Assembly (NCBI GenBank): GCA_047971245.1
Contig: JBKDZN010000177.1
Coordinates: 1-39,766 of the forward strand
Length of the DNA: 39,766 nucleotides
Direction of reading: 5' to 3'
DNA from: CADEDH01 sp047971245
GTDB lineage: Bacteria > Actinomycetota > Acidimicrobiia > Acidimicrobiales > SZUA-35
Below, one piece after another: positions 24,665 to 32,696 of this stretch. The translations under genes were made by a program, and so were the position numbers. The notes under the pieces are model-generated. The model had not been told where the DNA came from. It did no database searches and was given only the letters and a program-made list of their open reading frames with translations. The stretch's first letter is position 1. The number at the start of each line of letters is the position of its first letter.

Positions 24665-25878
24665 CGGGGAAGGGCGCAGCCGCTCTGGTGGAGGGCACGG
24701 GCGAACGCGATGCGGGCCGCCGGGTCGTCCCCCGGCAGATCGTCGACCGTCACCTCACCGGCGGCGATCAGGTGGTCGGCCATCCGGGCCTCACCGTCGG
24801 CCACGACGAACTCGAGGCCCTCCACGAGCACCTGGGTGACCCCGCCGGCGCCTCGATGGGAGGTGTGGCTGGGGAGGACCCCGGGAAGGCTCAGGACCGT
24901 GTCGCCGGTGATCATCGGGCCGCCCTGCACCGCCTGCTCGAAACGGCCGCCCATCTGTGATGAGACGGCGGCACCGGCCACCGACTCGGCCAGGCGGAGC
25001 GCTGCGTGGCCGGCGCGGCCGTCGTCGAAGATCGCCTGGACGACGGTGGTCAACTGTTCACCGAACCCGTCGGAGCCCCGGGCCGGGTCGCGCCACAGGA
25101 ACGGTGGGCTCTCCCGGGTCAACGGCAGGTCGGCCAGGGTGTTCTGCAGGACGGCGTCGAGCACGTCGTACCAGGTGGGGCTCTGGACGCCGAGGGCGAT
25201 GTGCACACTGTTCTCGAGGGCGCGCGGGTTGTGGGCGAGGCCCCGGGGGATGAACGCGGTGTCGCCGGCCCGCAACTCCAGTTCGCCGACCTCGGCCCCG
25301 ATCGGGTGGACCTCGGGATCGAACTCGAACCTGGGGTGGGGTGGGGCGTGCTCGTTCTCGTGGAGCGTCCATGTCTTTCGTCCCGTCAGCTGGAGCACGA
25401 AGATGTCGTGGGCGTCCCAGTGGGGGTAGGAGCTCTGCCGACCGGCCGGGGTGATGTAGATGTTGGCCTGGGTCGGGCACCGGAAGAAGGCCGAGGCGGC
25501 CAGACACAGCCGGCGGAGGCTCCCCGAGAACAGGTGCATGCCTCGCAGGATGATGGTGTTGCCCGATTCGAACAGCCGGAGCACCGACGTCGGATCGGCG
25601 TAGGACCGGGCCTTGTACTCACCGGGTGCCACGCCGACGGCATCGGCACCCATGTCGATGTTCGTGGAGGGGATGGTCACCTCGGCGAGGAGGTGATCGA
25701 GCTCGGCGAGGGTGAAGATCGGCTCGAAATGTCCGGCCGGTCGATCACCGAGCAGTACCTGGCGGTTCTGCTGCCAGTGGGTGCGCACGAACTCGTGCGG
25801 GTCGAGCGGGCTGAGCAGGGTCTCCACGATCGAGCCCGGTGAGCTGATCGCCTCATGTCGTGTTGGTGCGTGCCGCAT
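24661..25878 (-). CDS. JmjC-domain 2-oxoglutarate/Fe(II) oxygenase of the RiPP operon
   Basis: 405 residues from ATG 25878, overlapping the HExxH gene by 26 bases. It has the ROXA/JmjC-type iron site: Y-P-H-W-D-A-H-D (His153, Asp155) and a distal His216 in I-P-R-G-L-A-H-N. The segment F-V-L-Q-L-T-G-R-K-T-W-T-L is the strand that follows in ribosomal oxygenases, and N-R-Q-V-L-L at the start is also typical (W-x-x-N/K-P). A dimerisation and winged-helix tail follows (about 240-405). Such enzymes hydroxylate protein side chains (Arg, His, Asn, Asp). In this operon the precursor peptide is the obvious substrate, which is inference. Confidence 0.85.
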   Translation of the reverse strand: MRHAPTRHEAISSPGSIVETLLSPLDPHEFVRTHWQQNRQVLLGDRPAGHFEPIFTLAELDHLLAEVTIPSTNIDMGADAVGVAPGEYKARSYADPTSVLRLFESGNTIILRGMHLFSGSLRRLCLAASAFFRCPTQANIYITPAGRQSSYPHWDAHDIFVLQLTGRKTWTLHENEHAPPHPRFEFDPEVHPIGAEVGELELRAGDTAFIPRGLAHNPRALENSVHIALGVQSPTWYDVLDAVLQNTLADLPLTRESPPFLWRDPARGSDGFGEQLTTVVQAIFDDGRAGHAALRLAESVAGAAVSSQMGGRFEQAVQGGPMITGDTVLSLPGVLPSHTSHRGAGGVTQVLVEGLEFVVADGEARMADHLIAAGEVTVDDLPGDDPAARIAFARALHQSGCALPR

Positions 25879-26914
25879 CCGGTTGCCATCTCCCGTCGAG
25901 GACCAGTTCTTTCATGAGTTCCAGGGCCTGCCGGCACGGCTCGCTGAGGGCCACGCCGGCCTGATCGAAGACGTCGAGGTCGAGTCTTCGGAAGCCGTCG
26001 GCGACGGCCCGGTTCGGGTCGGCGGTGTCGTCCCCGGCCAACCGGCGGAACCGGTCGAGGCCGAACCAGACGAAGCAGGCGTGGGCCAGGGCCCGTCCCG
26101 GGATCCGGTCACCGGTCCAGGGGGAGCGGACCGGTCGGGACCCGCCGTCGTCGGTCAGGGGGCCGCGGAACTCGAGCGCGGTGACGAACGCGTGGATCGC
26201 CTCGTGGAGCAGGGCCTCGGCAACCTGGCGATCAGCGGCGTCGTCGTCGACGTTCACCAGCATCGTCCGGCCCGGCGCGGCCGCGGAGGAGGCACTCCGG
26301 ACCGATGGGTCCCCCGCCCGATCGTGGCGGAACACCACGGTGCTGGTGTGGCAGCAGACGAACGCGTGGGCGGCCGGGGAAACCCTGGCCGCGGTCCGCA
26401 ACGCGGCTCCGGCCTTCGACCGGGATCGCTCCAGGTCGGGGCCGGACGGCGCGACCGGGTCCCGGAGCCCGCCCGACGGTCGCTCCACTGCGGTGGGGAG
26501 GGACACGTCGACGGCAATGGGCCCCACGGCGCCGCCCGGCGAGCCGTGGACCAACCCGGCGGGGGCATCGCCGACCCAGGTGTCACCCAGGGCCGACCAA
26601 CCGGCTGCGGCCTCGACGTCGAGCCCGCAGCGGGCGCCTTCCCGCATGACCAATGAGGCCAGTTCGGTGACGTCGGGGGTGGCCCACACCAGTTCCCGGA
26701 CCCGGGGGGAGCTGAGCAGGTTGCGGAATCCGTCGTCGGGCAGGGCCGCCAGGGTTTCTGTCGCCCCGGCGGCCGCGCCGCCCCGATCGGCGGCCAACGA
26801 CCCGGCCAGCGAACGGGCAGTGCGGAACATGATCCCGTCCCGGGCGTCGAACGAGGGCGCCTGCCGGCGCTCGTCCCACGACAGGACGGCAACGGCGCCG
26901 TCGAGATCAGTCAT
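25853..26914 (-). CDS. HExxH-type peptide-modifying protein (putative peptide hydroxylase)
   Basis: 353 residues from ATG 26914, overlapping the radical SAM stop by eight bases. The motif A-L-L-H-E-A-I-H-A-F-V (His237, Glu238, His241) lies in the domain known from RiPP clusters as the HExxH peptide-modification domain, first taken for a protease and since linked to 2-oxoglutarate-dependent beta-hydroxylation of peptides. The upstream L-E-R-S-R-S-K-A-G-A-A-L and C-C-H-T-S-T-V-V-F segments and the downstream H-A-C-F-V-W-F-G-L-D-R-F also fit. Often this domain is fused to the radical SAM protein; here it is separate. Expected substrate is the three-core precursor. Confidence 0.82.
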   Translation of the reverse strand: MTDLDGAVAVLSWDERRQAPSFDARDGIMFRTARSLAGSLAADRGGAAAGATETLAALPDDGFRNLLSSPRVRELVWATPDVTELASLVMREGARCGLDVEAAAGWSALGDTWVGDAPAGLVHGSPGGAVGPIAVDVSLPTAVERPSGGLRDPVAPSGPDLERSRSKAGAALRTAARVSPAAHAFVCCHTSTVVFRHDRAGDPSVRSASSAAAPGRTMLVNVDDDAADRQVAEALLHEAIHAFVTALEFRGPLTDDGGSRPVRSPWTGDRIPGRALAHACFVWFGLDRFRRLAGDDTADPNRAVADGFRRLDLDVFDQAGVALSEPCRQALELMKELVLDGRWQPDAARTNTT

Positions 26915-28337
26915 CGGCCGCCACCGTCCCGAGCTTCGAGGCAGCGTAGGCCAGCACGAGGCGCTCCGGCAGGTTGTGTTTGGCCGACGGGCACGGCGAC
27001 GATCCCTCCAGCCACGCTTTCGGGCAGGCACCCCCGCACACCGGGAGCATGGGGCAGGCGTGGCAGCCGTAGTCGCCCCGTTCCACCCGGTCGTAGAAAT
27101 CCACCAGGCCGTGGCCGGGATCGGGCCGGTCCCCGGCTCTGGATCGGCGCCGATCGCCGGTGATCTCGACCGGGACCGGGCCCGGCGGCTCGGTCCCGAT
27201 CCGGTCGATCAGCACGTGCTCGGTGCAACGGAACCGCCGTCCGTCCGGGTCGGTGACGGTGCCCTGCTCGTTCACGGCGACGCACACGACCGGTTTACGG
27301 TCCGGCATGAGCGGTGGGGCCATGCCGCGCTGGATCATGCGGGCGAACCACTCGATCTCGAGGCGGGCGAACTCGTCGGGGGGCAGCGACAGTGATCCGG
27401 CCTCGTTGCTCCAATCATGAACCGGGGCCACATAGAAGTGGACCCGGCCGGCCAGTCCGGACGCCGAGAGCACGTCGATGAGCTCCGGCACCAGGGGCGC
27501 ATTGCGCCGATCGACATTGCTGCGGACCACCAGCATGATCGGATCCAGGTGGGGATCAGCCGCGATGGCCACCAGGTTGGCGAGGATCCGATCGAAGGTG
27601 GGATGGCCCGACTTGGTGCCCCGGCGGGCGTCGTGGGTGTCGGCCGGTCCGTCCAGCGTGACCTCGATCCGTCGGACACCCAGATCGAGCAGCTCCGACG
27701 CCACCGCCGTGGTGAGCCGGAGACCGTTGGTGACGACGTCGGCCCCATAGGTGCAGCCGGCGGCCCCGCAGGCGGCGATGAACTCGCTGGACAGGCGGCG
27801 GATCACGTCGAGACCGAGAAGCGGTTCGGCCCCGAACCAGCAGAGGTGGAGGTCTCGGACCTCCCCGGCTCGCACCGGGCGAGTGATCCGGTCGAGGACC
27901 TGCTGCTGGGCCTGCTCACACATGCCGGTCGGCTGGTGCGACTGGCCGCAGTAGTCACATCCGAGCTGGCAGTTGGAGCTCGGCAGGATGCACTCGTACC
28001 GCTGGGAAGGATCGGCCGCGAACCGCCGGTTCTCGGCGAGCAGTTCCTGCACCTCGTCCCCGTCCCCGTCGACGAGGAGGCCGGCGTGGCGCAGGAGGGT
28101 CGTGGTCTCCTCGACCATGAGGTCGGTCGCCCCGGTGTCGAGCGCGTCGGCCTGGTCGACCGGGAGCCGTACGACGGCACCGGTCCGGGTCGACAGGGCG
28201 AGCCGGAACGAACCGACGCCCTGCTCGGAGAACGCTGGCGACAGGACCCGGAAGCGGCTGGCCCGCAGATGCGGCGGTGGCGTCCCGAGGCCGCCGAGGC
28301 GGGGTTCGACACCGGATGGAACGGAGCTGGGTGGCAT
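26907..28337 (-). CDS. Radical SAM/SPASM peptide maturase
   Basis: 476 residues from ATG 28337, 26 bases after the precursor stop; an upstream in-frame extension would run into the precursor gene. The N-terminus (about 25-115) is a small domain of the kind that reads leader peptides. The radical SAM cluster is C-Q-L-G-C-D-Y-C (Cys123, 127, 130). The C-terminal SPASM domain has G-C-H-A-C-P-M-L-P-V-C-G-G-A-C-P (Cys425, 428, 434, 438) and Cys449, plus upstream V-C-V-A-V and F-R-C-T-E, enough for two auxiliary iron-sulfur clusters. Such maturases form C-C, C-S or C-O cross-links on core residues. The substrate is most likely the adjacent repeat peptide. Confidence 0.92.
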   Translation of the reverse strand: MPPSSVPSGVEPRLGGLGTPPPHLRASRFRVLSPAFSEQGVGSFRLALSTRTGAVVRLPVDQADALDTGATDLMVEETTTLLRHAGLLVDGDGDEVQELLAENRRFAADPSQRYECILPSSNCQLGCDYCGQSHQPTGMCEQAQQQVLDRITRPVRAGEVRDLHLCWFGAEPLLGLDVIRRLSSEFIAACGAAGCTYGADVVTNGLRLTTAVASELLDLGVRRIEVTLDGPADTHDARRGTKSGHPTFDRILANLVAIAADPHLDPIMLVVRSNVDRRNAPLVPELIDVLSASGLAGRVHFYVAPVHDWSNEAGSLSLPPDEFARLEIEWFARMIQRGMAPPLMPDRKPVVCVAVNEQGTVTDPDGRRFRCTEHVLIDRIGTEPPGPVPVEITGDRRRSRAGDRPDPGHGLVDFYDRVERGDYGCHACPMLPVCGGACPKAWLEGSSPCPSAKHNLPERLVLAYAASKLGTVAADD

Positions 28338-28355
28338 CGGTGTACCCCGCCTCGG

Positions 28356-28385
28356 CCGGCGGCTCAACCGCGGCTCAGCCGCCGG
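28356..28385 (-). promoter_or_regulatory. Hairpin between precursor and maturase genes
   Basis: CCGGCGGCT (28356-28364) and AGCCGCCGG (28377-28385) form a perfect nine-base stem with a 12-base loop, spanning the precursor stop codon. There is no T-run, so it is not a full terminator. It could slow polymerase or protect the precursor mRNA, giving more peptide than enzyme. Confidence 0.55.
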
Positions 28386-28711
28386 ATGACATCCGTGGTC
28401 CGGGTGAGTGATCCGCAGCCCTGGTTGAAATCGACGAACGCCCCGGCCACGCCCGTTCGATCGAGCGCGGCCGCGCCGCCACACCCTTGGTTGAAATCGA
28501 CGAACGCGGCCAGATTCTCCACGAGGTCTTTGCGGAGTGATCCGCAGCCCTTGTTGAAATCGACGAAGGCGGCGAGGGGCACAGCAGCGCCGGCGATGGC
28601 CAGCAGATCGGCGTCGGTTCCCTCGTCGACCCGGCGCATGGCAACGCCGATCTCCAGACGTGCCGCGTCGAGGAGTTGCTTCAACTCTTCACGTGTTTGC
28701 TTGTCTGCCAT
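28364..28711 (-). CDS. RiPP precursor peptide with three repeated cores
   Basis: 115 residues from ATG 28711, with GGAGGG six bases upstream. Residues 1-47 are a charged, helix-forming leader (A-D-K-Q-T-R-E-E-L-K-Q-L-L-D-A-A-R-L-E-I). Three cores follow: A-F-V-D-F-N-K-G-C-G-S (48-58), A-F-V-D-F-N-Q-G-C-G-G (69-79) and A-F-V-D-F-N-Q-G-C-G-S (91-101), spaced 21 and 22 residues apart with variable linkers, then a 14-residue tail ending R-L-S-R-G. Conservation of the cores against divergent spacers is what is seen when a modified motif is under selection. First gene of the operon with radical SAM, HExxH and JmjC genes. I know no described RiPP with this core. No bacteriocin-type GG cleavage site. 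Confidence 0.93.
   Translation of the reverse strand: MADKQTREELKQLLDAARLEIGVAMRRVDEGTDADLLAIAGAAVPLAAFVDFNKGCGSLRKDLVENLAAFVDFNQGCGGAAALDRTGVAGAFVDFNQGCGSLTRTTDVIRRLSRG
28409..28570 (-). repeat. Three in-gene core repeats of the RiPP precursor
   Basis: Units at 28538-28570, 28475-28507 and 28409-28441 (33 bases each) encode the three cores. They are nearly identical at the DNA level over the F-V-D-F-N part, which suggests recent duplication or gene conversion. Units 1 and 3 also share the bases for G-C-G-S-L. Confidence 0.9.
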
Positions 28712-28746
28712 CGATTTCCCTCCAGATTTGGGCGATGCGTTGCTGG

Positions 28747-28775
28747 AGTGTTTCCCGGCAATTGAAGAGTGTCAA
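28747..28775 (-). promoter_or_regulatory. Promoter of the RiPP operon
   Basis: On the minus strand a perfect -35 TTGACA (28770-28775) is followed after 17 bases by AACACT (28747-28752). Transcription should start near 28740, leaving a leader of about 30 bases with GGAGGG (28718-28723) before ATG 28711. The surrounding 28741-28875 is far more AT-rich than the rest of the window and holds no gene. Confidence 0.65.
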
Positions 28776-28932
28776 GAGATGACTATTGCCTAGATGATGG
28801 CTTAATCCAGTAAAGTTGCTACTCGATGGATGGATTGCGAGATCGTTTAATTTACATAAAATGAGATTCCGGGTTCAGCGAATAGGTGGATAAATGAACC
28901 AGCCGGCGCGCCGAACTTCGGGCTGTTCGGCA

Positions 28933-28956
28933 CCGCCGGACCGCCGGACCGCCGGA
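28933..28956. repeat. Short tandem repeat, CCGCCGGA x3
   Basis: Three exact 8-base copies directly after the stop codon of the GNAT gene. No function evident. Confidence 0.8.
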
Positions 28957-29253
28957 TCAGGCGAGCAGGTGGGCGAGCTCGGGATGGGCGCGGATGTGGG
29001 CCGCCGCGTAGCTGCAGAGCGGCACGACCTTCAGGCCCCGCCGTTCGACGTCGGCCAGAACCTCGGTGAGGAACGGGCCCGAATGGCCGCCACCACGTAG
29101 CCGCCGGGCCACCTCGACGTGGGGGATGGTCATCACCCCGTCGCTGAGCCGGTAGTCGACCCACCCGACGACCTCGCCGTCGTGACGCAGTTCGTAGCGG
29201 CCGGCGTCCGGGTTGTCGGTGATATCGACCGCCGGATCATTCGGGCCACCCAT
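28957..29253 (-). CDS. Small GNAT-family N-acetyltransferase (YidJ-like)
   Basis: 98 residues from ATG 29253. Matches the short GNAT family: Y-E-L-R-H-D-G-E-V-V-G-W-V-D-Y-R, I-P-H-V-E-V, R-R-L-R-G-G-G-H-S-G-P-F-L (acetyl-CoA loop), and V-P-L-C-S-Y-A-A-A-H-I-R-A-H-P-E-L. Members are one-domain proteins of unknown substrate. It lies upstream of the RiPP operon on the same strand, but the AT-rich gap and a strong RiPP promoter separate them, so a role as a RiPP acetylase is possible but unsupported. Confidence 0.85.
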   Translation of the reverse strand: MGGPNDPAVDITDNPDAGRYELRHDGEVVGWVDYRLSDGVMTIPHVEVARRLRGGGHSGPFLTEVLADVERRGLKVVPLCSYAAAHIRAHPELAHLLA

Positions 29254-29260
29254 GCGCACG

Positions 29261-29266
29261 ATCGTA
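29261..29266 (-). promoter_or_regulatory. -10 box of a probable leaderless promoter
   Basis: TACGAT on the minus strand, seven bases before the GNAT ATG at 29253, with no ribosome binding site. Confidence 0.45.
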
Positions 29267-29359
29267 GCCGCGGAGACGACCACGGGCCGAGATCGCGGGG
29301 CCGGAGCGGTCGTCTGAGCTGGTGGTACGCACTCAACCGGCCACGGGCTCCGCCGATGG

Positions 29360-31555
29360 ATGGGGATGAGCCCCCTCGAGCGGCCCACCAACCATCGGCA
29401 ACCGCTCGATGCCGACACGCCGTCGGCCGAGCCGGACTTCGGGGCCCGCCCCGACCGCCACCCCTTGGCCCGGAAGCGGTGGGACACGCGGCCGCTGATG
29501 GCGATCGGGCTCCTGGCCATGGTGGGCTACGCCGGGTTTCGCGTCAGCACCTTCCTGTACGGGAGTGTGGCACCTGGTGGGCCCGGATCGGCCGACGGCA
29601 CGCTGGCCTGGCTGATCAACATCACCCTGTTCGCCGGCGAGTCGGTGGCCTTCGTCGCCAACCTCGCCCTGATCTACGACGGCTGGCGCCTGCCCACGTT
29701 CTCGCCGCCGAGAGGGACCAGGACCCCGCCGGTCGACGTGCTGGTGCCGGTGTACAACGAGCCCATCGAGGTGGTCCGGCCCACCCTCTCGGGTTGCCTG
29801 GGTCAGGACTACCCCGGTCCGGTGACCGTCTGGCTGCTCGACGACGGCCAGCGCCCGGAGCTGGCCGCACTGGCCGAGGATCTGGGCATCACCTATGTGG
29901 TCCGCTCCGAGCGTCGCGGAGCCAAGGCCGGCAACATCAACCACGCCCTACCCCTGTTGGGTGGGGAGCTGGTGACCATCCTCGACTGTGACATGGTGCC
30001 ACAGCCCGATTACCTCTCGTCGCTCGTGCCCTACTTCGAGAACGACGACGTCGCTCTCGTCCAGACCCCGCACGGCTTCTACAACACCGACAGTTTCCAG
30101 CACTTCTCGACCTCACGCCACGAGCAGAGCCTGTTCTACGACGTCCTCCAGTGGGGCAAGGAGCGTCACAACGCCGCCTACTGGTGCGGCACCGGCGGGG
30201 TGCTGCGCACCGAGGCCCTGCGTTCGGTGGGCGGGGTGGCCGAAACGACGATCACCGAGGACTTCCACACCTCCATCCGGTTACACGCCGCCGGCTGGTC
30301 GAGCCGCTACCACCCGATCGCGCTCACCTTCGGCCTCGGGGCGACCAATCACGCCACCTACGCCGGCCAGCGGGACCGGTGGGGATCCGGCAACATCGCG
30401 GTGCTTCACACCGACGACAATCCACTGACGGTCCGCGGCCTCACCTTGTCGCAACGGTTGTCGTACGGCGCCACGCTCGTCGCCGTGCTCGCCGGTTTGC
30501 GGCGTCTGTTGCTCGTGGCCGGGGTGTCTCTCATGCTCGTGCTCGGCCAGATCCCGTTCCGCGCCGACTGGCGCCTCCTCGCCATCATGTTGACCGCCTC
30601 GGTCATCGGGAGCATGACGGCCCTCCTCAGTCTGGGCCGGGGTCGGGTCGCCCTGGGCGACCTGGGCCGGGGCGAGATCCTGGCCTCGCCGGCCCAGCTC
30701 TCCGCCCTCCGGACCTTGGTCGATGGTCGCCGGTCAACCGCCACATTCCGGGTCACGGCCAAGGACGCGACGGCCGAGCGCTGGCAGGCGTTCGTCGCCA
30801 CCAACCGGGCCCTGCTGATCGTGACGGTGGTCCTCATCTCGGCCCTGATCGTCGGGGGGCTGCGCCAGCTGACCGGTCACGGGTTGCCGGGCGGGGCCGC
30901 GGCGTTCACCTACCTGCTGGGCATCTGGGAAGCCGTGCAGCTGGGTCTGGCCTGGCGATTCGGCCTGCGGTACCACCAGCGGCGCACCTCCTACCGGGTG
31001 CGGGTGGAAGGCCGGCGGGCGCAGCTCACCGTCCACGACGACCCGGTGCTGGCCAAGCTGGTCGATCTGTCGCCGGCGGGCGCCGCCGCCGAACTGTTCG
31101 ACGACGTCGATGTCGACGTCGGCGACCAGATCGGCTTCTCGGTGGACGGTATGCCCACGGCCATCGCGGCCACGGTACGCCGGGCCGAGGGTTGGGAGCT
31201 GGGGCTTCGCTTCGACCATGTCCCGGCCGAGGCGGGGATGGTCATCGATCGGATCTGCTACGTCGACGGCATCGACGGTTCGGTCCGTCGCCGCCCAGCC
31301 GTCGAAGGTCCCGACGAGCTCGACCGCAGGCCCGAACCGGCATCGAGCCGTGCGGCGCCGGCGTCCGACCTGCGGCCCGGTGATCGGCGCCGCGGCCCGA
31401 CCGACCGTCGCCGCCTGCCGGCCGGCGGTGATCCGGCCGCCGACCGACGGACTCCGGTCGTCGGCCGGGAGCCGGTGAACGATCAGGGCCTGGCCGGTGA
31501 CCCGGCCGAGCCCGACGATCACGACATCGACGAGTCGTCGTCCGCGACCCGCTGA
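29360..31555 (+). CDS. Cellulose-synthase-like family 2 glycosyltransferase with PilZ domain
   Basis: 731 residues from ATG 29360; ATG 29366 is an alternative. Two N-terminal membrane helices, then the GT2 domain: V-D-V-L-V-P-V-Y-N-E-P, L-L-D-D-G, D-C-D-M-V-P (D-x-D), T-E-D-F-H-T (catalytic Asp) and Q-R-D-R-W (Q-x-x-R-W). About four more helices follow. A PilZ domain at about 540-640 has R-R-T-S-Y-R and D-L-S-P-A-G, the c-di-GMP binding pair, so activity should depend on c-di-GMP as in BcsA. The tail is charged and Arg/Asp-rich. It probably makes and exports a beta-glucan-type polysaccharide. No bcsB, bcsZ or other accessory gene is adjacent, so cellulose itself is uncertain. Confidence 0.88.
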   Translation: MGMSPLERPTNHRQPLDADTPSAEPDFGARPDRHPLARKRWDTRPLMAIGLLAMVGYAGFRVSTFLYGSVAPGGPGSADGTLAWLINITLFAGESVAFVANLALIYDGWRLPTFSPPRGTRTPPVDVLVPVYNEPIEVVRPTLSGCLGQDYPGPVTVWLLDDGQRPELAALAEDLGITYVVRSERRGAKAGNINHALPLLGGELVTILDCDMVPQPDYLSSLVPYFENDDVALVQTPHGFYNTDSFQHFSTSRHEQSLFYDVLQWGKERHNAAYWCGTGGVLRTEALRSVGGVAETTITEDFHTSIRLHAAGWSSRYHPIALTFGLGATNHATYAGQRDRWGSGNIAVLHTDDNPLTVRGLTLSQRLSYGATLVAVLAGLRRLLLVAGVSLMLVLGQIPFRADWRLLAIMLTASVIGSMTALLSLGRGRVALGDLGRGEILASPAQLSALRTLVDGRRSTATFRVTAKDATAERWQAFVATNRALLIVTVVLISALIVGGLRQLTGHGLPGGAAAFTYLLGIWEAVQLGLAWRFGLRYHQRRTSYRVRVEGRRAQLTVHDDPVLAKLVDLSPAGAAAELFDDVDVDVGDQIGFSVDGMPTAIAATVRRAEGWELGLRFDHVPAEAGMVIDRICYVDGIDGSVRRRPAVEGPDELDRRPEPASSRAAPASDLRPGDRRRGPTDRRRLPAGGDPAADRRTPVVGREPVNDQGLAGDPAEPDDHDIDESSSATR

Positions 31556-31595
31556 GGCGGTCGGCGCCCCGCGGCTGCTGGTCCCGCTCCGGTTC

Positions 31596-32696
31596 TCAGG
31601 GGAAGATCAGCACCGGCTTGATGACCGAACCGTCGGCCGAGGCCGCCTCTGCCTCGTTGATCCGGTCGAGCGGGAACGGTGTGATCAGCTCGTGGAGGGG
31701 CATCTCACCAGCGGCGTCGAGCGCGGCGAGGCGGGGGATGAACTCGGCGGTCACTGCGTCACCCTCCATCACCCCGATGACCGACCGGCCGCTGATCAGC
31801 GACAGGTGGTCGAGGACCAGTTCGCCGAAGCCCACCCCGGCCAGGGCGCAGGTACCGATCGGGTTGAGCCCGTTGACCATGGCCCGCACGAGGGGACCGA
31901 CCCCGGTGGTGTCGAAGGCGTAGTCGGCCCCGGTGCCGGTCGCCTTGATGATGCCCGCCGTGATGTCCTCGGGGGTCCCGTTGATCACCTGTGTGGCCCC
32001 GTAACGCTCGGCCAGCTCGAGCCGGCTGGGATGGCGGTCGATGGCGATGATCTCGCCGGCCTCGGCGACCTTGGCGGCCATGATGGCGCTCAACCCGAGC
32101 GCCCCCGCGCCGGCCACCACGAAGCTCGCACCCGGTTCCACACCCAGGGTGTTGAACACCGTGCCCGCCCCGGTCTGGAAGCCGCAGCCGAGCGGGCCAA
32201 GGCGGGTCAGGTCGTAGGCAGGGTCGACCTTGACCACCGACTTGCCGTTGGCGACGGTCAGCCCGGCGAACGACGACTGTCCGAAGTAGTGAGAGGCCAC
32301 GGGTTCCCCTGCCGCGTCGGTGAAGGCGGTCGAACCGTCCGGTCGGCCCCCGTCGGTGTTGTAGGCGGCGAACCGGAAGCAGTACGGGTGGCGGCCTCGC
32401 AGGCAGGCTGGGCATTCACCGCACCAGGCGAACGACAGGACCACATGGTCGCCGGGGACGACATGGTCGACGGCGGATCCGACCGCTTCGACCACCCCGG
32501 CCCCCTCGTGCCCGTACACCCGGGCGCCGGTGAACATCTCCGGGGGCATCTCCCGGGCCAGCAGGTCGGTGTGGCACATGCCGGCCGCCACCAGCCGGAC
32601 GGTGACCTCGTCGGGCCGGGGGTCACCCACCGTGAGCTCCTCGATGGTGAACGGACCGTCTCCGGTGCGCAGAACGGCGGCAGTGGTGGTGGTCAT
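31596..32696 (-). CDS. Zinc-dependent alcohol dehydrogenase (aryl/benzyl alcohol type)
   Basis: 366 residues from ATG 32696 with GAGAGGAA upstream. Catalytic zinc ligands lie in G-M-C-H-T-D, G-H-E-G-A-G and L-G-C-G-F-Q-T-G; structural zinc in C-G-E-C-P-A-C-L-R-G-R-H-P-Y-C. The NAD fold is G-A-G-A-L-G-L followed by an Asp (A-I-D-R), so NAD rather than NADP is likely. The order and the G-C-G-F-Q-T-G motif match class III-like and aryl alcohol dehydrogenases of actinobacteria. Divergent from the HpaB-type gene, it may act in aromatic catabolism. Confidence 0.92.
   Translation of the reverse strand: MTTTTAAVLRTGDGPFTIEELTVGDPRPDEVTVRLVAAGMCHTDLLAREMPPEMFTGARVYGHEGAGVVEAVGSAVDHVVPGDHVVLSFAWCGECPACLRGRHPYCFRFAAYNTDGGRPDGSTAFTDAAGEPVASHYFGQSSFAGLTVANGKSVVKVDPAYDLTRLGPLGCGFQTGAGTVFNTLGVEPGASFVVAGAGALGLSAIMAAKVAEAGEIIAIDRHPSRLELAERYGATQVINGTPEDITAGIIKATGTGADYAFDTTGVGPLVRAMVNGLNPIGTCALAGVGFGELVLDHLSLISGRSVIGVMEGDAVTAEFIPRLAALDAAGEMPLHELITPFPLDRINEAEAASADGSVIKPVLIFP

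Noticed and set aside
28409..28570. Regularly spaced repeats resembling a small CRISPR array
   Set aside because: The repeats lie in a good reading frame with a ribosome site and promoter, encode an identical peptide motif, and the units differ at codon-like positions. They are RiPP cores.
28847..29164. A further small peptide gene upstream of the RiPP operon
   Set aside because: The open frame is mostly antisense or off-frame to the GNAT gene, Arg/Pro-rich, and has no leader or core-like repeat.
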